NCBI RefSeq assembly: GCF_023554995.1 | Contig: NZ_JAMJPK010000002.1 | Span: 434,001 to 498,000 of the forward strand | Direction: 5' to 3' | DNA from: Halomonas gemina | Lineage (GTDB): Bacteria; Pseudomonadota; Gammaproteobacteria; Pseudomonadales; Halomonadaceae | DNA length: 64,000 nt | Made by a program: the position numbers and the translations under genes | Notes under the pieces: generated by a model | Seen by the model: the letters and a program-made list of their open reading frames with translations, nothing else | Database searches by the model: none | What the model was told of the DNA's origin: nothing | Shown: piece by piece, positions 53,294-62,820 of the stretch | Position numbering within the stretch: position 1 is the stretch's first letter | Layout: every line of letters begins with the position of its first letter

Positions 53294-54100
53294 ATGAGTT
53301 CTCAGCGACTGATGGCCCTGGGCCTGCGCTTCTACGTGGTGGTGTTCTTCGCCTATCTCTTCCTGCCGCTGCTGGTGATGGCCGCGGCCACCTTCAACGA
53401 CAGCCGCTTCCCCACCGTGACGCCCTGGGATGGCACCACCCTGAAGTGGTTCGGCGAGCTCGCCGCCGACGGCGGCATGTGGCAGGCACTTTCCAACAGT
53501 GCCATCGTCGCCGTGGGCGTGCTCTGCCTGGCGGTACCCATCGGCATTGCCACCGCACTGTTCCTCAACACGGTGCAGAGCCGCGCCAAGCCCTTCCTCT
53601 ATGCGCTGATCCTTTCGCCTTTGCTCACCCCGGGGGTGATCATCGGCATCTCGACGCTGATCTTCTGGCGCCAGCTGGGGGTCGGCGGGGGCATCTTCCT
53701 CACCGTGCTCGGCCAGGCCACCTTCATCGCCGCCTACGTGATGCTGATGGTCACCGCGCGGCTGCAGCGCTTCGACCGCACCATGGAGCGCGCCGCCCTG
53801 GACCTGGGCGCCAGCCAGTGGCAGATGTTCCGGCGCATCCTGTTGCCCTACCTCCGCCCGGCTATCCTCTCGGCGGCGGTGATCGCCTTCCTGCAATCCT
53901 TCGAGAACTACAACACCTCACTGTTCGTGGTGGGCTACGACACCACCCTGACGGTCTACATCGCCTCCAAGGTGCGTACCGGCCTCACGCCGGCGGTCAA
54001 CGCCCTGGGGCTGATCCTGATACTCGTCACCGTGCTGCTGGCCGTGGCCTACGAGGTCAAGCGGCGCCATGAGGCGGCGAGAAGCGTGAAGGGGGTGTGA
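53294..54100 (+). CDS. potC: Polyamine-type ABC permease 2
   Basis: Inner-membrane permease of 268 residues, partner of the preceding one. Six hydrophobic segments, SRFPTVTPWDGTTLKWF in the first loop, and contact loop ALDLGASQWQMFRRILLPYL. It starts 13 bases after the previous stop and ends the operon; the CDF gene begins 38 bases later and may be read through. Confidence 0.9.
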   Translation: MSSQRLMALGLRFYVVVFFAYLFLPLLVMAAATFNDSRFPTVTPWDGTTLKWFGELAADGGMWQALSNSAIVAVGVLCLAVPIGIATALFLNTVQSRAKPFLYALILSPLLTPGVIIGISTLIFWRQLGVGGGIFLTVLGQATFIAAYVMLMVTARLQRFDRTMERAALDLGASQWQMFRRILLPYLRPAILSAAVIAFLQSFENYNTSLFVVGYDTTLTVYIASKVRTGLTPAVNALGLILILVTVLLAVAYEVKRRHEAARSVKGV

Positions 54101-54138
54101 ACCCTGCGTTATGCTGGGGGCCTGGCAAGGGAGGGCCC

Positions 54139-55062
54139 ATGGCTCACGACCACACGCATGACGGCGCACCTCACAGCGGGCAGGACAGCCAACGGCGGCT
54201 GTTCTGGGCGATCCTGCTCACCGGCGGTTTCATGGTCGCCGAGGTGGTGGGCGGCATCCTCTCCGGTTCGCTGGCGCTGCTGGCCGATGCCGGCCACATG
54301 CTCACCGACACCGCAGCCCTGGCGCTGGCCTGGTTTGCCGCGCGCATCAGCCGCCGCCCGGCGGACGCGAAGCGCAGCTTCGGCTATCACCGGGTGCAGA
54401 TCCTGGCCGCCTTCGTCAACGGCCTGACGCTGATCGCCATCGTGGTGTGGATCGTCATCGAGGCGATCCGCCGGCTGCTCTCGCCGGTGGAGGTGATGGG
54501 CACCCCCATGCTGGCGATCGCTGCCCTGGGACTGCTGGTCAACCTGGTGGTGTTCGCCATCCTGCACTTCGGCGACCGCGACAATCTCAACATCCGCGGG
54601 GCCGCCCTGCACGTGCTGGGGGACCTGCTGGGTTCGGTGGCGGCCATCGTCGCGGCCCTGGTGATACTGGCCACCGGCTGGATGCCCATCGATCCACTGC
54701 TCTCGGTACTGGTGGCGATGCTGATCCTGCGCAGCGCCTGGAAGCTGACCCGGGAATCCGGCCATATCCTGCTGGAGGGCACCCCGGACGACCTGGACGC
54801 GGCGACCCTGCGACGCGAGATTCCCGAGGCGCTCGAGACGGTCTGCAACGTGCATCACGTGCATGTCTGGTCGCTGACGCCGGGGCGGCACCTGGTGTCG
54901 CTGCATGCGGCCATCGAGGAGGGCGAGGATCGCCAGGCCGCGCTGGTGGCGATCCGGGCCCTGCTGGTGGAGCGCTACGGCCTCGACCACGTCACCATCC
55001 AGCTTGAGAGCCGGCACCACTGCGTCGACGAGCCCAAGGAAGGCGCGGGCCGCCAGGGCTGA
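54139..55062 (+). CDS. Cation diffusion facilitator, Zn-type
   Basis: Inner-membrane metal/proton antiporter of 307 residues, CzcD/ZitB-like. His-rich N-terminus (HDHTHDGAPH), six segments, and the transport-site motifs ADAGHMLTD and HVLGDLLGS, the HxxxD pattern of zinc-selective members. The C-terminal cytoplasmic domain has HHVHVWSLTPG. ATG 54139 follows AAGGGAGGG. Zinc (possibly also cadmium or cobalt) export is the probable role. Confidence 0.92.
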   Translation: MAHDHTHDGAPHSGQDSQRRLFWAILLTGGFMVAEVVGGILSGSLALLADAGHMLTDTAALALAWFAARISRRPADAKRSFGYHRVQILAAFVNGLTLIAIVVWIVIEAIRRLLSPVEVMGTPMLAIAALGLLVNLVVFAILHFGDRDNLNIRGAALHVLGDLLGSVAAIVAALVILATGWMPIDPLLSVLVAMLILRSAWKLTRESGHILLEGTPDDLDAATLRREIPEALETVCNVHHVHVWSLTPGRHLVSLHAAIEEGEDRQAALVAIRALLVERYGLDHVTIQLESRHHCVDEPKEGAGRQG

Positions 55063-55077
55063 GCGCATGGCGGCCGT

Positions 55078-55860
55078 TCAGCCCGCCGCGCTGTAGAGCC
55101 CCATCACGCTGACCAGGATCAGCACGCCGCCGAGCACCCGGAAGTAGAGGTTGGTGCGGCTGGCGAGCATGTGCCGGTGGGTGCGCTCGCCCAGCAGGTG
55201 GCCGACCAGGGCACAGGGCAGCAGCCACAGCTGGTGGATGAGCTGCAGGTCGACCCCGGCGATCACGAAGGAGACCATCTTGATCAGCACCAGGATGAAC
55301 CACAGCACGAAGAGGGTATCGCGCAGCTGGTGGGCGGCGACGTGGGTGGCGAACACTGCGACGATCAGCGGGGCGCCGATCAGCGAGGTGCCGCTGACGT
55401 AGCCGCCCAGCGCCAGCAGCAGGGCGTCCACCCAGCGGTTATGGCTGCGAAAGGGCTTGTCGAGCACGTAACCCACCGCATAGACCATCACGATCACGAA
55501 GATGATGCTGGTCATGACGTTGCCGGGCAGGGTTAGCAGGCCGACCACCCCGACCAGCTTGGGGATGATCATCACCTTGAGGGCGCGGCCCAGATAGCGC
55601 CAGTCGATATTGCCCTCGGCCGGCGCCTGGCCGCCGTTGTCGACCACCAGCTGACGGTGGCCGTTCCAGGCGATCCAGCTGGAGAAGATCAGCAGGTGAA
55701 TGGCGATGATCGGCAGGAAGACCAGCGGCTCGTCGAGCACCAGCAGCAGGAAGGGCAGCGACAGCACGGCGCCGCCGAAGCCCAGGCTGGTGCGCACGAA
55801 GCCGCTCCAGACGAAGATCAGCCCGATCAGCACGAGCTGGGGGATCTCGAGGTCGGCCAT
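55078..55860 (-). CDS. TauE/SafE-family permease
   Basis: Inner-membrane protein of 260 residues with about eight hydrophobic segments. Pattern GFVRTSLGFGGAVLSLPFLLL near the start and GGYVSGTSLIGAPLIVAVFA in the second half are the paired family repeats. These proteins move sulfur-containing or other organic anions. ATG 55860 follows AAAGGAAC. It lies 28 bases downstream of the LysR stop on the same strand, so the regulator may control it too. Confidence 0.87.
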   Translation of the reverse strand: MADLEIPQLVLIGLIFVWSGFVRTSLGFGGAVLSLPFLLLVLDEPLVFLPIIAIHLLIFSSWIAWNGHRQLVVDNGGQAPAEGNIDWRYLGRALKVMIIPKLVGVVGLLTLPGNVMTSIIFVIVMVYAVGYVLDKPFRSHNRWVDALLLALGGYVSGTSLIGAPLIVAVFATHVAAHQLRDTLFVLWFILVLIKMVSFVIAGVDLQLIHQLWLLPCALVGHLLGERTHRHMLASRTNLYFRVLGGVLILVSVMGLYSAAG

Positions 55861-55888
55861 CAGGAAGTTCCTTTCCGGTGTCGAAGTG

Positions 55889-56791
55889 TCATGGCGCCAG
55901 CGCCCCCCAGACGCCGGTGAGCACCTCCAGCGCCTCGGCGATCACCGCCTCCTCGCCGCGGTCGCGACGCCACACGAAGCTCAGCGCGCAGGGCAGGCGC
56001 ACGCCTTCGGCGACCACCAGGCCGCGCTCCTGGCGCTCGGCCATGGCCAGGGCGTCGCGGGCCAGGCTGAGGCCCACGCCGGCGCGCACCAGGTCGAGCA
56101 TGCAGGCCTCCTGGTCCACCTGGGCCACGCCGTTGGGCACGATGCCCAGCGGGTCGAGCACGCCATGCAAGAGGCGGTGATGGGCGGAATCTTCGGGCGT
56201 GGTGATCCACGGCAGGGTGGCGAGCCGGGGCCAGTCGGCGCCGGCCAGGCGGCTGCCCCAGCCGGCCGGGGCGATCACGTGGTAGTGGAAGTGGGTGAGC
56301 TCACGGTGGGCGATCTCCGGGAGGCCCGGGCCCTCGCCGGGCGGCGCCAGGAAGAAGCCCACGTCCAGCTCGCCGCGACGCACCCACTCCAGCACGCTGC
56401 CGCTCATGCCATGGTGCAGTTCGGTCTCGAGCTGCGGGGCGCGTTCCACCAGGCGCCGCAGGAAGGCCCCCAGGCGGATGAACTCCGGGTCGACGATGGT
56501 GCCGATCTTGAGTCGGCCACGCAGCGTGCTGTGCAGGGCCCGGGCGTTCTGCTCGAAGGCGGCCATGGCCGCCAGCGCCTTCTCGGCGGCAGGCAGCAGC
56601 GCGCGACCGTCGGCGGTGAGCTCCAGCCCTTGGGGGCGGCGCTGGAACAGTGTGAGGCCGAGGCCCGCCTGGAACTGCTTGAGCTTCAGGCTCACCGCGG
56701 GTTGGGTCAGGTGCAGCCGCTCGGCGGCGCGGGAGACGCTGCCTTCCCGGGCCACGGTGACGAAGGCCCGCAGGGTCTGGAGGTCCTGCAT
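55889..56791 (-). CDS. LysR-family regulator
   Basis: Transcription factor of 300 residues. Helix-turn-helix LQTLRAFVTVAREGSVSRAA, ERLHLTQPAVSLKLKQF; effector domain from about 90 to the end. It is divergent from mmsA, with a T-N11-A palindrome between them at 56842-56854, so it is likely to regulate the mmsA unit and possibly the TauE gene behind it. Effector unknown. Confidence 0.9.
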   Translation of the reverse strand: MQDLQTLRAFVTVAREGSVSRAAERLHLTQPAVSLKLKQFQAGLGLTLFQRRPQGLELTADGRALLPAAEKALAAMAAFEQNARALHSTLRGRLKIGTIVDPEFIRLGAFLRRLVERAPQLETELHHGMSGSVLEWVRRGELDVGFFLAPPGEGPGLPEIAHRELTHFHYHVIAPAGWGSRLAGADWPRLATLPWITTPEDSAHHRLLHGVLDPLGIVPNGVAQVDQEACMLDLVRAGVGLSLARDALAMAERQERGLVVAEGVRLPCALSFVWRRDRGEEAVIAEALEVLTGVWGALAP

Positions 56792-56841
56792 GGTCTCGCT
56801 CCTCGGTGTGGAGTGATATCAGCCGAACTTATACGCTGGTT

Positions 56842-56854
56842 TTGAATTACTCAA
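56842..56854. promoter_or_regulatory. LysR-type operator before mmsA
   Basis: TTGAATTACTCAA, arms TTGA/TCAA with the T-N11-A core, in the divergent region between the LysR gene and mmsA, 51 bp from the regulator start. Confidence 0.5.
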
Positions 56855-56969
56855 TTGATTCGGGTGACGATGGGGCTAGTCTAGGCGCCAATGGGGTCGC
56901 TTCTGTCACTCCCCATCCCCGACAACGGACGTCCATCCCCGATTTCGACAACGACGAGACGAGGCCGCC

Positions 56970-58481
56970 ATGAGCACAGCCAGCATCCAGCATTATATCA
57001 ATGGGCAAATGTCAGCCGGCGAGTCCGGCCAGCACCAGGCCGTGACCAACCCGGCCACCGGCCAGGTGACCGGCCAGGTGGCCCTGGCCTCCCAGGCCGA
57101 TGTGGCCACTGCCGTGGCCGCTGCCCAGGCCGCCTTCCCGGCCTGGGCCGATACCCCGCCGATCCGCCGTGCCCGGGTGATGTTCAAGTTCCTCCAGCTG
57201 CTCAATGAGCACAAGGATGAGCTGGCGCGTGCGATCACCCTGGAGCATGGCAAGGTGTTCACCGATGCCCAGGGCGAGGTGGCGCGCGGCATCGATATCG
57301 TCGAGTTCGCCTGCGGCATCCCGCAGCTGCTCAAGGGCGACTACACCGAACAGGTCGGCACCGGCATCGACAACTGGACCCTGCGCCAGCCGCTGGGCGT
57401 GGTCGCCGGCGTCACCCCGTTCAACTTCCCGGCCATGGTGCCGATGTGGATGTTCCCCGTCGCCATTGCCTGCGGCAACAGCTTCATCCTCAAGCCAAGC
57501 CCGCTCGACCCCAGCGCCTCGCTGCTGATCGCCGACCTGCTCGCCCGTGCCGGGCTGCCGGATGGCGTCTTCAACGTGGTGCAGGGCGACAAGGAGTCGG
57601 TGGAGGCGCTGCTCGACCATCCCGACGTCAAGGCGCTCTCCTTCGTCGGCTCCACGCCGATCGCCAACCTGATCTACGAGCGGGGTGCCCGCCATGGCAA
57701 GCGCGTCCAGGCCCTGGGCGGCGCCAAGAACCACATGGTGGTGATGCCCGATGCCGACCTCGACAAGGCCGTGGATGCGCTGATCGGCGCCGCCTACGGC
57801 AGTGCCGGCGAGCGCTGCATGGCGATCAGCGTGGCGGTGCTGGTGGGCGACGTGGCCGACGAGCTCGTGCCGCGGCTGGCCGAGCGTGCCCGCGCGCTCA
57901 AGGTCAAGAACGGCCTGGAGCTGGATGCCGAGATGGGCCCCATCGTCACCGCCCAGGCGCACCAGCGCATCACCGGCTACATCGAGAAGGGCGTGAGCGA
58001 GGGTGCCGAACTGGTCGTCGATGGCCGTGACTTCGATGCCGCCGCGACCGGCGACGAGTGCGCCGAGGGCTTCTGGATGGGCGGCTCGCTGTTCGACCAC
58101 GTCACTCCGGAGATGACCATCTACAAGGAGGAGATCTTCGGCCCGGTGCTGGCCTGCGTGCGGGTGCCCGATATCGCCACCGCCATCCAGCTGATCAACG
58201 ACCACGAGTTCGGCAATGGCGTGAGCTGCTTCACCGAGAGCGGCAGCGTGGCCCGCGAGTTCGGCCGCCGCATCCAGGTCGGCATGGTCGGCATCAACGT
58301 GCCGATCCCGGTGCCCATGGCCTGGCACGGCTTCGGTGGCTGGAAGCGCTCGCTGTTCGGCGACACCCACGCCTACGGCGAGGAGGGCGTGCGCTTCTAC
58401 ACCAAGCAGAAGTCGATCATGCAGCGCTGGTCCGACTCCATAGATGGCGGCTCCGAGTTCGCCATGCCGACGCACAAGTAA
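56970..58481 (+). CDS. mmsA: CoA-acylating methylmalonate-semialdehyde dehydrogenase
   Basis: Cytoplasmic enzyme of 503 residues that converts (methyl)malonate semialdehyde to propionyl- or acetyl-CoA in valine, beta-alanine or inositol breakdown. Catalytic Cys is C283 in [12 protein letters not shown], a fingerprint of the MmsA group; [15 protein letters not shown] and the KPSPLDPSA cofactor contact support this, and the usual Glu before the Cys is absent as in CoA-acylating members. ATG 56970 follows a GAGG. A GMC oxidoreductase gene follows after 233 bp containing a structured repeat. Confidence 0.93.
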   Translation: MSTASIQHYINGQMSAGESGQHQAVTNPATGQVTGQVALASQADVATAVAAAQAAFPAWADTPPIRRARVMFKFLQLLNEHKDELARAITLEHGKVFTDAQGEVARGIDIVEFACGIPQLLKGDYTEQVGTGIDNWTLRQPLGVVAGVTPFNFPAMVPMWMFPVAIACGNSFILKPSPLDPSASLLIADLLARAGLPDGVFNVVQGDKESVEALLDHPDVKALSFVGSTPIANLIYERGARHGKRVQALGGAKNHMVVMPDADLDKAVDALIGAAYGSAGERCMAISVAVLVGDVADELVPRLAERARALKVKNGLELDAEMGPIVTAQAHQRITGYIEKGVSEGAELVVDGRDFDAAATGDECAEGFWMGGSLFDHVTPEMTIYKEEIFGPVLACVRVPDIATAIQLINDHEFGNGVSCFTESGSVAREFGRRIQVGMVGINVPIPVPMAWHGFGGWKRSLFGDTHAYGEEGVRFYTKQKSIMQRWSDSIDGGSEFAMPTHK

Positions 58482-58523
58482 TCCTTGCAACGAGGCTACG
58501 GAAAGCAGGGAAGACGAGTGTGA

Positions 58524-58605
58524 GAGGCGCCGAGGGGAGATCGAAGAGGAGGTCATTTGCCATGGATGGCAAATGTAGCGCCCAGGGATGGGTTCACAGC
58601 GCCTC
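58524..58605. repeat. Structured intergenic repeat-like element
   Basis: The gap between mmsA and the GMC gene holds nested inverted repeats: outer arms GAGGCGC (58524) and GCGCCTC (58599-58605), and an inner hairpin CATTTGCC-ATGGAT-GGCAAATG (58554-58575) followed by TAGCGCCCAGGGATGGGTTC. This design, with a palindrome around an ATGGATGGC core, looks like a dispersed intergenic element rather than a plain terminator. A short peptide frame starting in it (MDGKCSAQGWVHSASS) ends at once. Confidence 0.55.
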
Positions 58606-58714
58606 CTCGTAGGTCTGCTCCTCGGAGTAGCCTCGAACGGGAATTAGCTGCCGTATTACAAGAGACGCGTTGCTGTTGGCCTATATCGCTGACGGCATGT
58701 CGAGAGAGCACGCC

Positions 58715-60376
58715 ATGGCTGAGCAGGAATTCGACTATATCGTGGTGGGCGCCGGCACCGCCGGCTGCCTGCTGGCCAACCGCCTGAGCGCCGACCCGGC
58801 CAACCGGGTGCTGCTGATCGAGGCGGGCGGTCGCGACAACTACCACTGGATTCACATCCCGGTGGGCTACCTCTACTGCATCGACAACCCGCGTACCGAC
58901 TGGTGCTTCCGCACCGAGGCCGACCCCGGGCTCAACGGCCGTTCGCTGATCTATCCCCGCGGCAAGACCCTGGGTGGCTGCTCCAGCATCAACGGCATGC
59001 TCTATATCCGCGGCCAGTCGCGCGACTACGACGGCTGGGCCGAGGCCACCGGTGACGATGCCTGGCGCTGGGAGAACTGCCTGCCCGACTTCGTTAAGCA
59101 CGAGGATCACCATCGCCTGGATGCCGGCGGCGATGCCGACGGCGCCCACCGCGACTACCATGGCCACGGCGGCGAGTGGCGAGTGGAGAAGCAGCGGCTC
59201 AAGTGGCAGGTGCTCGACGACTTCGCCACCGCGGCCGTGGAGGCCGGCATCCCGCGGACGCGGGACTTCAACCGCGGCGACAACGAGGGGGTCGACTACT
59301 TCGAGGTGAACCAGCGCTCGGGCTGGCGCTGGAACACCTCCAAGGCCTTCCTGCGCGGGGCCGAGAAGCGCGACAACCTGACCCTGTGGCACTCCACCCA
59401 GGTGCTGGGGCTCGTATTTGAAGGAAATGGCGAGAAAGGCGAGGGCGGCCCGCCGCGCTGCACCGGGGTGCGCGTCGAACGCGGCGGGAAGCCGACGTCG
59501 GTGCAGGCCTCCCGCGAGGTTATCCTCTGTGCCGGCGCCATCGGTTCGCCGCAGCTGCTGCAGCTCTCCGGTATCGGTCCGGCCGAGCTGCTGCGCGAGC
59601 ACGAGATCCCGGTGATCCATGAGCTGCCGGGGGTCGGCGAGAACCTGCAGGACCACCTGCAGATCCGCTCGGTGTATCGGGTGAAGGGCGCCAAGACCCT
59701 CAACACCATGGCCAACTCGCTGGTCGGCAAGGCGGGCATCGGGCTCGAGTACCTGCTTAAGCGCTCCGGCCCCATGAGCATGGCGCCCTCGCAACTGTGT
59801 GCCTTCACCCGCAGCTCCGATGACTACGCGCATCCCAACATCGAGTACCACGTCCAGCCGCTGAGCCTCGAGGCCTTCGGCCAGCCGCTGCACGACTACC
59901 CGGCGATCACGGCGAGCGTGTGCAACCTCAACCCGACCAGCCGCGGCACGGTGCGCATCAAGAGCGCCGACCCGCGCCAGGCGCCGGCCATCGCGCCTAA
60001 CTACCTGAGCACCCCGGAGGATCGCCAGGTGGCGGCGGACTCGCTGCGGGTCACGCGGCGCATCGCCGAGCAGCCGGCCTTCGCGAGATATTCGCCCGAG
60101 GAGGTCAAGCCGGGGCTGGAGTACCAGAGCGACGATGACCTGGCCCGCCTGGCGGGGGATATCGGCACCACCATCTTCCACCCTGTGGGCACCACCAGGA
60201 TGGGGCGCGACGATGACCCCATGGCGGTGGTGGACGCCCGCCTGCGGGTGCGCGGGGTGGCGGGGCTGCGCGTGGTGGATGCGGGCGTCATGCCTACCAT
60301 CACCAGCGGCAATACCAACTCGCCGACGCTGATGATCGCCGAGAAGGCCGCCGGCTGGATCCTGGGCGGGGAGTAA
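58715..60376 (+). CDS. GMC-family FAD oxidoreductase (choline dehydrogenase-like)
   Basis: Flavoprotein of 553 residues. FAD site IVVGAGTAGCLLANRL at the start, GGRDNYHWIHIPVGY, the signature PRGKTLGGCSSINGMLYIRG (in pieces), second signature GAIGSPQLLQLSGIG, and catalytic His in TIFHPVGTTRMG with the partner Asn in TSGNTNSPTLM. It oxidises a primary alcohol to an aldehyde; next to mmsA, a 3-hydroxyacid-like or polyol-derived alcohol is plausible, but choline or another alcohol is not excluded. ATG 58715 follows GAGAGAGC; ATG 58697 is possible. A short insert (EGNGEKGEGG) is unusual. Confidence 0.92.
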   Translation: MAEQEFDYIVVGAGTAGCLLANRLSADPANRVLLIEAGGRDNYHWIHIPVGYLYCIDNPRTDWCFRTEADPGLNGRSLIYPRGKTLGGCSSINGMLYIRGQSRDYDGWAEATGDDAWRWENCLPDFVKHEDHHRLDAGGDADGAHRDYHGHGGEWRVEKQRLKWQVLDDFATAAVEAGIPRTRDFNRGDNEGVDYFEVNQRSGWRWNTSKAFLRGAEKRDNLTLWHSTQVLGLVFEGNGEKGEGGPPRCTGVRVERGGKPTSVQASREVILCAGAIGSPQLLQLSGIGPAELLREHEIPVIHELPGVGENLQDHLQIRSVYRVKGAKTLNTMANSLVGKAGIGLEYLLKRSGPMSMAPSQLCAFTRSSDDYAHPNIEYHVQPLSLEAFGQPLHDYPAITASVCNLNPTSRGTVRIKSADPRQAPAIAPNYLSTPEDRQVAADSLRVTRRIAEQPAFARYSPEEVKPGLEYQSDDDLARLAGDIGTTIFHPVGTTRMGRDDDPMAVVDARLRVRGVAGLRVVDAGVMPTITSGNTNSPTLMIAEKAAGWILGGE

Positions 60377-60576
60377 CGTCGCTATGATGCAGTGCAAATA
60401 GTGTTTGACCTGCGCCCGGCATCGGCGCACTATGCGCGCAGTAGGTTAGCAAGTGGAACATCGCAAGTGGTCATCGAAAGCTCATGGCGTCGATTTCCCG
60501 GTGAAAGTTTCTTGTTTTACCCACTGCAATTCGGGTATTTCCCGGCACAATCTAACGCTATTCGAGGAATTCGATC

Positions 60577-60783
60577 ATGGCTACTGGTACCGTCAAGTGG
60601 TTCAACGACACTAAAGGTTTCGGCTTCATTTCTCCGGACGACAATGGTGACGACCTGTTCGCTCACTTCTCCGAGATCAAGGCTGAAGGCTTCAAGTCCC
60701 TGCAGGACGGTCAGAAGGTCTCCTTCGACGTCACCCAGGGCAAGAAAGGCCTCCAGGCTTCCAACATCCAGGTTATCGGCTGA
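60577..60783 (+). CDS. Cold-shock protein, CspA family
   Basis: RNA-binding protein of 68 residues with the five-strand cold-shock fold; RNP1 KGFGFI and RNP2 DLFAHF are intact. It acts as an RNA chaperone and antiterminator. About 200 bp of non-coding sequence precede it (60377-60576), compatible with the long structured leader known for cspA-type mRNAs. A strong terminator follows. Confidence 0.95.
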   Translation: MATGTVKWFNDTKGFGFISPDDNGDDLFAHFSEIKAEGFKSLQDGQKVSFDVTQGKKGLQASNIQVIG

Positions 60784-60821
60784 ACGTCGACCGACCTTGA
60801 TGTGACTGCCTCACGGTAGTA

Positions 60822-60851
60822 GAGAAAGGCCCGCGAAAGCGGGCCTTTCTC
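60822..60851. terminator. Rho-independent terminator of cold-shock gene
   Basis: Perfect 13-bp stem GAGAAAGGCCCGC / GCGGGCCTTTCTC with a GAAA tetraloop. The stem ends in T-rich sequence in both directions. Confidence 0.85.
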
Positions 60852-60897
60852 GTTGTGGCGTCTTCGGATTATATATTCCAATAAAATATACATGGAT

Positions 60898-60919
60898 TTC
60901 TAAAAATAACTTTTTAGAA
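60898..60919. promoter_or_regulatory. AT-rich inverted repeat upstream of SLC13 gene
   Basis: TTCTAAAAA-TAAC-TTTTTAGAA, a perfect 9-bp inverted repeat in an unusually AT-rich stretch (60868-60922), 52 bp before the transporter start. It may be a promoter/operator or an extra terminator. Confidence 0.4.
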
Positions 60920-60971
60920 TAACCGGTGGCGGTCACAATGGGGCCTCGCCTACCCGTCACCGGATCTGCCC

Positions 60972-62741
60972 ATGCCGCTGGATGCCTGGCTCTCTCTCGC
61001 CGTCGTCATCGCCGTCTTTCCGCTGATGGCCTTCTCGCGCGTGGGTCCCGACATCGTGCTGCTCGGGGCGGTGATCCTGCTGCTGACCCTGGGGGTGATC
61101 GAGCCCGGCCAGGCCCTGGCGGGCTTCTCCAGCACGGGCCTGTTCACCGTGGCCTTCATGTATGTGCTGGTGACCAGCATCCGCGAGACCGGCGGCATCG
61201 ACCTGATCATCCGCCATGTGCTGGGACGCCCCCGCAGCGAGGGCCGGGCACTGGTACGCCTGCTGCTGCCGGTGGCCTCGCTGAGCGGCTTTCTCAATAA
61301 TACCCCCGTGGTGGCGACCTTCATCCCGGCCGTGCTGAGCTGGAGCCGGCGCATCTCCGTGCCGGCGCATCGCCTGCTGATGCCGCTCAGTTTTGCCTCC
61401 ATTCTCGGCGGCACCATCACCCTGTTCGGCACCAGTACCAACCTGGTCGTGCATGGCCTGCTGATCGATCGCGACCCGGCCCTGGCCATGGGGCTGTTCG
61501 ACATCGCCTGGGTGGGCGTACCGGTGGCGGTGGTGGGCCTGGTCTACCTGGTCCTGCTGGGGCCGCGGCTGCTGCCGGCGCGGCGCGGGGCCGAGGCGGC
61601 CTTCGAGAACCCCCGCGAGTTCACCATCGAGATGGAGGTGGACGCCAACGGCCCGCTGGTCGATCGCACGGTGGAGGAGGCCGGGCTGCGCCACCTCCAG
61701 GAGCTGTTCCTGGTGGAGATCGAGCGCGAGGGCAACATCGTCAGCGTGGTGGGGCCGGGCGAGCGGCTCAAGGGCGGCGACCGGCTGGTGTTTGCCGGCA
61801 CCAGCGAGGGGGCCGTGGAACTGCAGCAGATCCGCGGCCTGGTGCCGACGCGGCAGGGCGCGTCGAGTCTAGAGAAGGACTTCAAGGAGCGCCGCCTGGT
61901 GGAGGCGGTGGTCTCCGACCAGTGCCAGTTCATCGGCCGGCGCATCCGCGATGGTCACTTCCGGACCCTCTATGGGGCCGCGGTGCTGGCGGTGTGCCGC
62001 GGCGGCGAGCGGGTCGCCGGCAACCTTGGCCAGATCCGCCTGCAGCCCGCCGACGTGCTGCTGCTGGAGGCGCGCCCGCCCTTCATCGAGCGCCATCGGC
62101 AGTCGCGCGACTTCCTGCTGATCAGCAAGGTCAACGGCTCGGCCCGTCCGGTCCACGAGAAGGCCGGGCTGGCCTGGGGCATCCTGGCCGGGGTGGTGCT
62201 GCTGGCCACCCTGGGCGTGACGAGCATGATGAACGCCGCCATGCTGGGGGCGGCCCTGGCGCTGGGCACCGGCTGCTGCACGGTGGGGGCGGCCAAGCGG
62301 GGGCTGGACACCCAGGTACTGCTGACCATCGCCGCCTCCTTCGGGCTCGGCGCGGCGCTGGAAAGCTCGGGGGCGGCGGCCACCCTGGCCGATGTGGCCC
62401 TGGGGCTGGCCGATGGCAATCCCTGGCTGCTGCTGGGCGCAGTCTATGTGCTGGTGACCCTGCTGACCTCCCTGGTCACCAACAACGCCGCCGCGGTGAT
62501 CACCTTTCCGGTGGTCATGGCCAGCGCCGAGAGCCTCGGCGTGAGCCCGATGCCCTATGTGGTCGTGGTAATGTTCGCCGCCTCGGCCAGCTTCCTGACG
62601 CCCATCGGCTACCAGACCAACCTGATGGTCTTCGGCCCCGGCGGCTACCGCTTCGCTGACTTCCTGCGCCTCGGCGGGCTTTTGAACCTGCTGACCGCCG
62701 CGGTGGCCCTGGCCCTGATCCCGCTGATCTGGCCCTTCTGA
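60972..62741 (+). CDS. SLC13-type transporter with TrkA-C domains
   Basis: Inner-membrane transporter of 589 residues. Two membrane halves (about 1-205 and 395-589) flank two cytoplasmic TrkA-C (RCK-C) domains (about 215-380). SLC13/DASS hairpins appear in FLNNTPVVATFIPAV and LVTNNAAAVITFPVV, with FGTSTNLVVHGL and FLTPIGYQTNLMVFGPGGY as substrate-site repeats. Such proteins carry sulfate or dicarboxylates with sodium, as in SAC1/SdcS-like families. Substrate not resolved. A weak ribosome site precedes ATG 60972. Confidence 0.9.
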   Translation: MPLDAWLSLAVVIAVFPLMAFSRVGPDIVLLGAVILLLTLGVIEPGQALAGFSSTGLFTVAFMYVLVTSIRETGGIDLIIRHVLGRPRSEGRALVRLLLPVASLSGFLNNTPVVATFIPAVLSWSRRISVPAHRLLMPLSFASILGGTITLFGTSTNLVVHGLLIDRDPALAMGLFDIAWVGVPVAVVGLVYLVLLGPRLLPARRGAEAAFENPREFTIEMEVDANGPLVDRTVEEAGLRHLQELFLVEIEREGNIVSVVGPGERLKGGDRLVFAGTSEGAVELQQIRGLVPTRQGASSLEKDFKERRLVEAVVSDQCQFIGRRIRDGHFRTLYGAAVLAVCRGGERVAGNLGQIRLQPADVLLLEARPPFIERHRQSRDFLLISKVNGSARPVHEKAGLAWGILAGVVLLATLGVTSMMNAAMLGAALALGTGCCTVGAAKRGLDTQVLLTIAASFGLGAALESSGAAATLADVALGLADGNPWLLLGAVYVLVTLLTSLVTNNAAAVITFPVVMASAESLGVSPMPYVVVVMFAASASFLTPIGYQTNLMVFGPGGYRFADFLRLGGLLNLLTAAVALALIPLIWPF

Positions 62742-62820
62742 GCGCGCTCGCCGACGGGCGGCGTTTGCGGTAGGGTGTCGAACTTTGACCGACCCCTTGA
62801 GCGGCCCTGGAGACGATCCC

